Shown: one piece after another, positions 60,379 through 64,000 of the stretch | Position numbering within the stretch: the first letter of the stretch is position 1 | Layout: every line of letters begins with the position of its first letter | From: JANWYU01 sp964655485 | GTDB taxonomy: Bacteria; Bdellovibrionota; Bdellovibrionia; Bdellovibrionales; Bdellovibrionaceae | DNA: 64,000 nt | Reading direction: 5' to 3' | NCBI GenBank assembly: GCA_964655485.1 | Contig: CAZZMS010000090.1 | Coordinates: 1-64,000, forward strand | Position numbers and translations under genes: made by a program | The notes under the pieces: generated by a model | Seen by the model: the letters and a program-made list of their open reading frames with translations, nothing else | What the model was told of the DNA's origin: nothing | The model's database searches: none

Positions 60379-61329
60379 ATGCAGAGGTTTTACTTCTTTT
60401 TAGTAATATCCGCAGTGTTCGTCTTGGGCTGTTCAGGAGCTCAGTTTGATTTGCCTGCCCAGCAGGTCTTGCTGGATGCTGAGGTCCAGTATAACAACAA
60501 AGTCGATCTACTTTTTATGATCGATAATTCCACCACCATGAATGTGCATCAGGCCAAGTTGGTGCAGCAGGTGCCATCTCTCATCCAGGAACTTAATCGC
60601 TCCGAGCTAGACTATCGCCTGGCAGTCGTGACAGCCGATATGCGCTCGCAAGGCAGTGGTGGACGTCTTTTGGGAACGCCAAGTTTTCTGACGCGTCAAC
60701 ACTCGGGCTTGGTCGAGCTTTTTCAACAACGTCTACAGCAGGGGCAGAATGGTTCGGATATCGAAGCGGGATTAGAAAGTCTCTATCAGGCCTTGATCAA
60801 GCCCGAGGGGCAAAACTTTCTTCGCCGGGAGGCTTTACTGGCGATGGTCATTTTAACCAACGAAGATGACTATTCGCCCAAAAATCCTGATTTTTACCGA
60901 CAAGCCTTTGACGAGCTCAAGGGTTCTGTTCCCGGCTACACCCGAGGATGGATGATGAACTTTCTCGGAGTGGTAGATTTAAATGGAACTTGTCAAACGG
61001 CACCGGGTTTTAACGAGGTAGGCTTACGTTATCTTCGGCTTGTGGAAGCAACCGAAGGGGTGGCGGCCTCCATTTGTGACCAAAGTCTAGCCTTCGGTGT
61101 GAGTAACATTCGAAAGCGTATTGTACAGGTTTTATCCGATTATCCTTTAGCTCAAGAGCCTAACCTAAGTACTGTGCAAGTGTGGTTAAATGGCGAGCTG
61201 GTTCCCATGAGTGATCAGGATGGTTGGACTTATGTGTCGGCCACGCGACGTATTCGTTTCCATGGGCGCTACTTGCCTAAGCCTTCCGATCGTATTCGCG
61301 TCGATTACAAGCCAGCCGGTGGAGCCTAG
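60379..61329 (+). CDS. Von Willebrand factor A-like lipoprotein
   Basis: A 316-residue protein with a signal and lipidation motif AVFVLGC (Cys near 18). The following VDLLFMIDNSTTM near 49 is a MIDAS-like metal site (DxSxS reads DNSTT), and the fold continues with YRLAVVTADMRS and AMVILTNEDDYSP. Such proteins bind ligands through a metal. Cysteines near 202 and 228 could form a disulfide. It starts 16 nt after the PilZ gene, so they may be co-transcribed. It ends in a beta-rich tail (YVSATRRIRFHG). Confidence 0.7.
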   Translation: MQRFYFFLVISAVFVLGCSGAQFDLPAQQVLLDAEVQYNNKVDLLFMIDNSTTMNVHQAKLVQQVPSLIQELNRSELDYRLAVVTADMRSQGSGGRLLGTPSFLTRQHSGLVELFQQRLQQGQNGSDIEAGLESLYQALIKPEGQNFLRREALLAMVILTNEDDYSPKNPDFYRQAFDELKGSVPGYTRGWMMNFLGVVDLNGTCQTAPGFNEVGLRYLRLVEATEGVAASICDQSLAFGVSNIRKRIVQVLSDYPLAQEPNLSTVQVWLNGELVPMSDQDGWTYVSATRRIRFHGRYLPKPSDRIRVDYKPAGGA

Positions 61330-61428
61330 GACAGTTTTACTAAGCACTTTGTCAAAAAGCTTGAAAACCCTTTGTCTCCCCTCTCATTTTCTGTCACTAA
61401 TGAAAACAAAATGATTGGGGGATAGAAT

Positions 61429-61992
61429 ATGAGTGCAGGGGGATCCTCTTCACCAGCTCATGCGCAGGATGCATTCACGGGTACAGGTCAACATGATGAT
61501 CTCTCTCGGCAATTTGCCATGACCACGCGTTTGGATGCTGTGGTGCGCTGGGGGCAGCGCAATTCTTTGTGGCCTCTGGCTTATGGCACGGCTTGTTGTG
61601 GAATTGAATTAATGAGTGTGATGGGGCCCAAGTATGACTTGGCTCGTTTTGGAGCGGAGGTGGTTCGATTTTCTCCGCGGCAGTCGGATTTGTTAATTGT
61701 GGCTGGTACGATTACTGAAAAAATGGCTCCCATTTTAGTGCGTATCTATCGTCAAATGTTAGAGCCAAAGTATGTGATTTCCATGGGAGTTTGCGCCTCC
61801 TCGGGCGGATTCTACCGCGCTTATCATGTCCTGCAAGGTATTGATAAGGTGATTCCTGTGGACGTGTTTATTCCAGGTTGTCCCCCAACTCCTGAAGCCG
61901 TGTTAGATGGTATCATGTTACTGCAGAAAATGATCAAAGACGGTCACCCTCGACCTTGGAAGCAAAACTGGAGACCTCCTTATGGCGAATAG
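61429..61992 (+). CDS. nuoB: NADH-quinone oxidoreductase subunit B
   Basis: A 187-residue subunit that holds the N2 iron-sulfur cluster next to the quinone site of complex I. The ligands are in TACCGIELMSVMG (adjacent Cys pair near 44), SMGVCASSGG near 108 and PGCPPTPEAVLDGI near 139. GGGGGA precedes the ATG. nuoA, which usually comes just before, is not here; a VWA-like lipoprotein gene is upstream instead. nuoCD overlaps the stop by 11 nt. Confidence 0.96.
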   Translation: MSAGGSSSPAHAQDAFTGTGQHDDLSRQFAMTTRLDAVVRWGQRNSLWPLAYGTACCGIELMSVMGPKYDLARFGAEVVRFSPRQSDLLIVAGTITEKMAPILVRIYRQMLEPKYVISMGVCASSGGFYRAYHVLQGIDKVIPVDVFIPGCPPTPEAVLDGIMLLQKMIKDGHPRPWKQNWRPPYGE

Positions 61993-63691
61993 TTTATCGC
62001 TAGAAAGTTTGCGTCAAGAGCTCACCCAGACGGCGTCTTCTTGGGGGCCCTTGCAACTAGATCGTTACCTGTTTTCTGATCATTATGGGGATAAAACCAT
62101 CGTTATACCCAAATCCGATGTGTTACCCTTGATGCGTTTTTTGAAAGATACGAAGCGCTATGATTTTTTCGTGGATCTTTGTGGGGTGGATTATCCCTCC
62201 CGTCCTGAGCGTTTTGATGTGGTTTATCACCTGCTCAATACGCAAACAGGAGATCGTTTGCGTATAAAAACAGCGGTGGCGGATGGTGAGCGAGTGGATT
62301 CCGTCATCAGTGTCTGGCGGGGAGCTGACTGGTTCGAGCGTGAAGCCTTTGATATGTTCGGTATTGTCTTTCAGGGCCACCCCAACTTGCGTCGTATTCT
62401 GACTCACCACCAGTTTCAGGGTCATCCTTTGCGCAAAGATTATGAGGCGAATCTGCAACAGCCTTGCACTGAACCCCTCCCGATACATTTTAACCATGAG
62501 CCGGGCAAGCGCGGGGATGAACTTGATCCTCGTTTTGTGCCTTTAAACATCGGCCCCTCTCATCCGGCGATGCATGGAACTTTGCGGGTTATGGTTGAAC
62601 TGGATGGTGAGACTATTGTGCGAGCTAATTGCGAGATTGGTTACCTCCATCGTTGTTTTGAAAAAATGGCGGAAACCCATCCTTACTACCAAGTGATTCC
62701 TTATACGGACCGTTTGAATTACTGCTCGGCTCCGATGAATAACTTGGGTTACTGTAAAACCGTAGAGAAAATTTTAGGCGTCGAAATTCCTCCTAAGGCT
62801 CAAGCTTTGCGCATTATCTTAGCCGAGTTATCACGCATTATTGATCACATTATTGCCGTGGGTACAGGCGGAGTGGATCTTGGAGCCTTGAGCGTATTTT
62901 TTCACCTGTTTGCCTACCGTGAGCGGGTATATGAAATTTTTGAAAAATTATGTGGAGCTCGTCTCACTGTGAATATGATGCGGATCGGTGGAGTGGCTAA
63001 TGAGCCTCCCCCAGGTTGGTACGATGAGATCCTGCGTTTTTGTGACGATTTTGCCCAAGAGATCGACGAGCTATGTCGCCTCTTGCTTGATAATAAGATT
63101 TTTGTTCAGCGCACTTTAGGGGTGTTACCGGTATCCAAAGAGGAAGCGCTGACTTGGGGCTACACAGGGCCGATGTTGCGTGCCTCTGGAGTTGCCATGG
63201 ATTTGCGTAAACTTACTCCTTACTACGGCTATGATCAGCTGGATTTTAGTGTTCCCGTGGGGAGTACAGGGGACATTTACGATCGTTATGTGGTGCGCAT
63301 CGAAGAGATGCGACAGAGTCTTAAGATCATCAGACAGGTGTGCAAAAACATCCCTGAGGGCGATTACACGATTCGGGATAAGCACATTGTTTTGCCCGAA
63401 AAGGCCGATGTTTACGGTAACATCGAAGGGTTAATGAACCACTTCATGTTGATTATGAAAGGGATTCGCCCGCCGGCAGGAGAGGTGTACGATGCCACGG
63501 AGGCGGCCAATGGGGAGCTTGGTTTTTACTTGGTTTCTGATGGGAGTGCGGCTCCTTATCGCTTGAAGGTGCGCCCCCCTTGTTTTGCAATCTACCAATC
63601 CTTCCCCTATGTGGTGCGTGGAGGGCAGATTGCTGATGCGATTGCTACCGTGGCCTCTATGAATATCATTGCGGGAGAATTGGATCGATAA
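61982..63691 (+). CDS. nuoCD: NADH-quinone oxidoreductase subunit C/D fusion
   Basis: A 569-residue fusion. Residues 1-165 are NuoC (DFFVDLCGVDYPSRPERF near 60, REAFDMFGIVFQGHPNLRRIL near 120). From about 188 it is NuoD (NIGPSHPAMHGTLRV, GYLHRCFEKMAE, DRLNYCSAPMNN, and the late VRPPCFAIYQSFPYV). It forms part of the peripheral arm and quinone site of complex I. Fusion of C and D is known from E. coli and others. It overlaps nuoB by 11 nt. Confidence 0.96.
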   Translation: MANSLSLESLRQELTQTASSWGPLQLDRYLFSDHYGDKTIVIPKSDVLPLMRFLKDTKRYDFFVDLCGVDYPSRPERFDVVYHLLNTQTGDRLRIKTAVADGERVDSVISVWRGADWFEREAFDMFGIVFQGHPNLRRILTHHQFQGHPLRKDYEANLQQPCTEPLPIHFNHEPGKRGDELDPRFVPLNIGPSHPAMHGTLRVMVELDGETIVRANCEIGYLHRCFEKMAETHPYYQVIPYTDRLNYCSAPMNNLGYCKTVEKILGVEIPPKAQALRIILAELSRIIDHIIAVGTGGVDLGALSVFFHLFAYRERVYEIFEKLCGARLTVNMMRIGGVANEPPPGWYDEILRFCDDFAQEIDELCRLLLDNKIFVQRTLGVLPVSKEEALTWGYTGPMLRASGVAMDLRKLTPYYGYDQLDFSVPVGSTGDIYDRYVVRIEEMRQSLKIIRQVCKNIPEGDYTIRDKHIVLPEKADVYGNIEGLMNHFMLIMKGIRPPAGEVYDATEAANGELGFYLVSDGSAAPYRLKVRPPCFAIYQSFPYVVRGGQIADAIATVASMNIIAGELDR

Positions 63692-63780
63692 GCGATGGCC
63701 AATGAGCAAAGGGGTGTCGTAAGATTTGAGCGAAATCGCTAACGCTGGGGATGAGAAAGATAAACTCCGGAGAAGTTACC

Positions 63781-64000
63781 ATGTTTCAACTAAGTGCGGA
63801 AGGTCGGGAAAAAGTAAAAAAAGAAATGGCTCGCTACGAAACTAAGCAATCGGCGATTATTCCAGCCTTGTACATTGCTCAAGCGGAGAATCATGGTTGG
63901 ATCAATGATGAAGTGATCCACGAGCTAGCGCGTGTGATGGATATTCCTGAAGCGCAAATCAACGAGGTCTTCAAATTCTACACCATGTTTAATCAAAAGC
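63781..64000 (+). CDS. nuoE: NADH-quinone oxidoreductase subunit E, cut by the window end
   Basis: The first 73 residues of a protein read on past the last base. The motif ALYIAQAENHGWINDEVIHE and KFYTMFNQK match the helical N-terminus of NuoE (24 kDa subunit), whose iron-sulfur cysteines lie further on, outside the window. The ATG follows CGGAGAAG, and the gene lies 89 nt after nuoCD, in normal nuo order. The C-terminal part cannot be judged. Confidence 0.85.
   Translation, partial: MFQLSAEGREKVKKEMARYETKQSAIIPALYIAQAENHGWINDEVIHELARVMDIPEAQINEVFKFYTMFNQK

Overview
The window looks like chromosomal DNA of a motile, respiring Gram-negative bacterium, most likely from the Bdellovibrionota or a close relative. 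The reasons are the very large number of lipoproteins and outer-membrane barrels, lipoproteins with an N-terminal YQNCG-type lipidation site, paired ArsA-like ATPases, a Gcr-type membrane protein, tandem GYF plus PilZ proteins, flagellin and chemoreceptor genes, menaquinone synthesis and a fused nuoCD. This assignment is an inference from gene content; no rRNA is present. Genes are tightly packed on both strands, with many 1 to 17 nt overlaps. I see no insertion sequence, prophage or CRISPR array.

Layout. 1-12 kb: envelope and housekeeping genes (FAH-family enzyme cut by the window edge, histidine phosphatase, esterase, lysine 2,3-aminomutase, Maf, an RluA-type pseudouridine synthase) mixed with secreted proteins, including two zinc-metalloprotease-like lipoproteins. 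12-20 kb: a CBS-PAS protein, a chemoreceptor with a CxxCH sensor domain, a two-gene ABC exporter resembling a split MRP/CFTR transporter, a Tat-exported FAD oxidoreductase and folE. 20-31 kb: a 1330-residue coiled-coil lipoprotein, a tandem ArsA-like pair, trigger factor, a flagellin with a five-codon leader ORF, and a coiled-coil protein ending in an Hsp20 domain.

31-38 kb: a divergent set of ribosomal protein genes (rpsR and rpmB of the zinc-independent type, plus a short rplX) sharing a back-to-back promoter with two related dyads, then gcr-like, lysC and a lytic transglycosylase whose reading frame continues upstream to an in-frame stop. 38-45 kb: two related outer-membrane barrels flanking a lipoprotein, tRNA-Ala(GGC), a TerC protein, and a FliG-like protein with a small lipoprotein. 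45-64 kb: metabolism. gpmA and hutI; sucA, sucB and lpd (the whole 2-oxoglutarate dehydrogenase complex); ubiE/menG and a DAHP synthase facing menF-menD-menH; a GYF-PilZ protein; a VWA-like lipoprotein; and nuoB-nuoCD-nuoE, which runs off the end.

The metabolic genes fit together. DAHP synthase feeds chorismate, MenF/MenD/MenH and UbiE convert it towards menaquinone, the 2-oxoglutarate dehydrogenase complex supplies NADH, and Nuo passes electrons from NADH to the quinone pool.

The least explained signals are an over-represented 6-mer, GGTAAC/GTTACC (about 109 copies by eye against roughly 31 expected at random), the leader ORF before flagellin, the shared ribosomal promoter, the structured intergenic region at 53.4-54.0 kb, and the coiled-coil/Hsp20 fusion.
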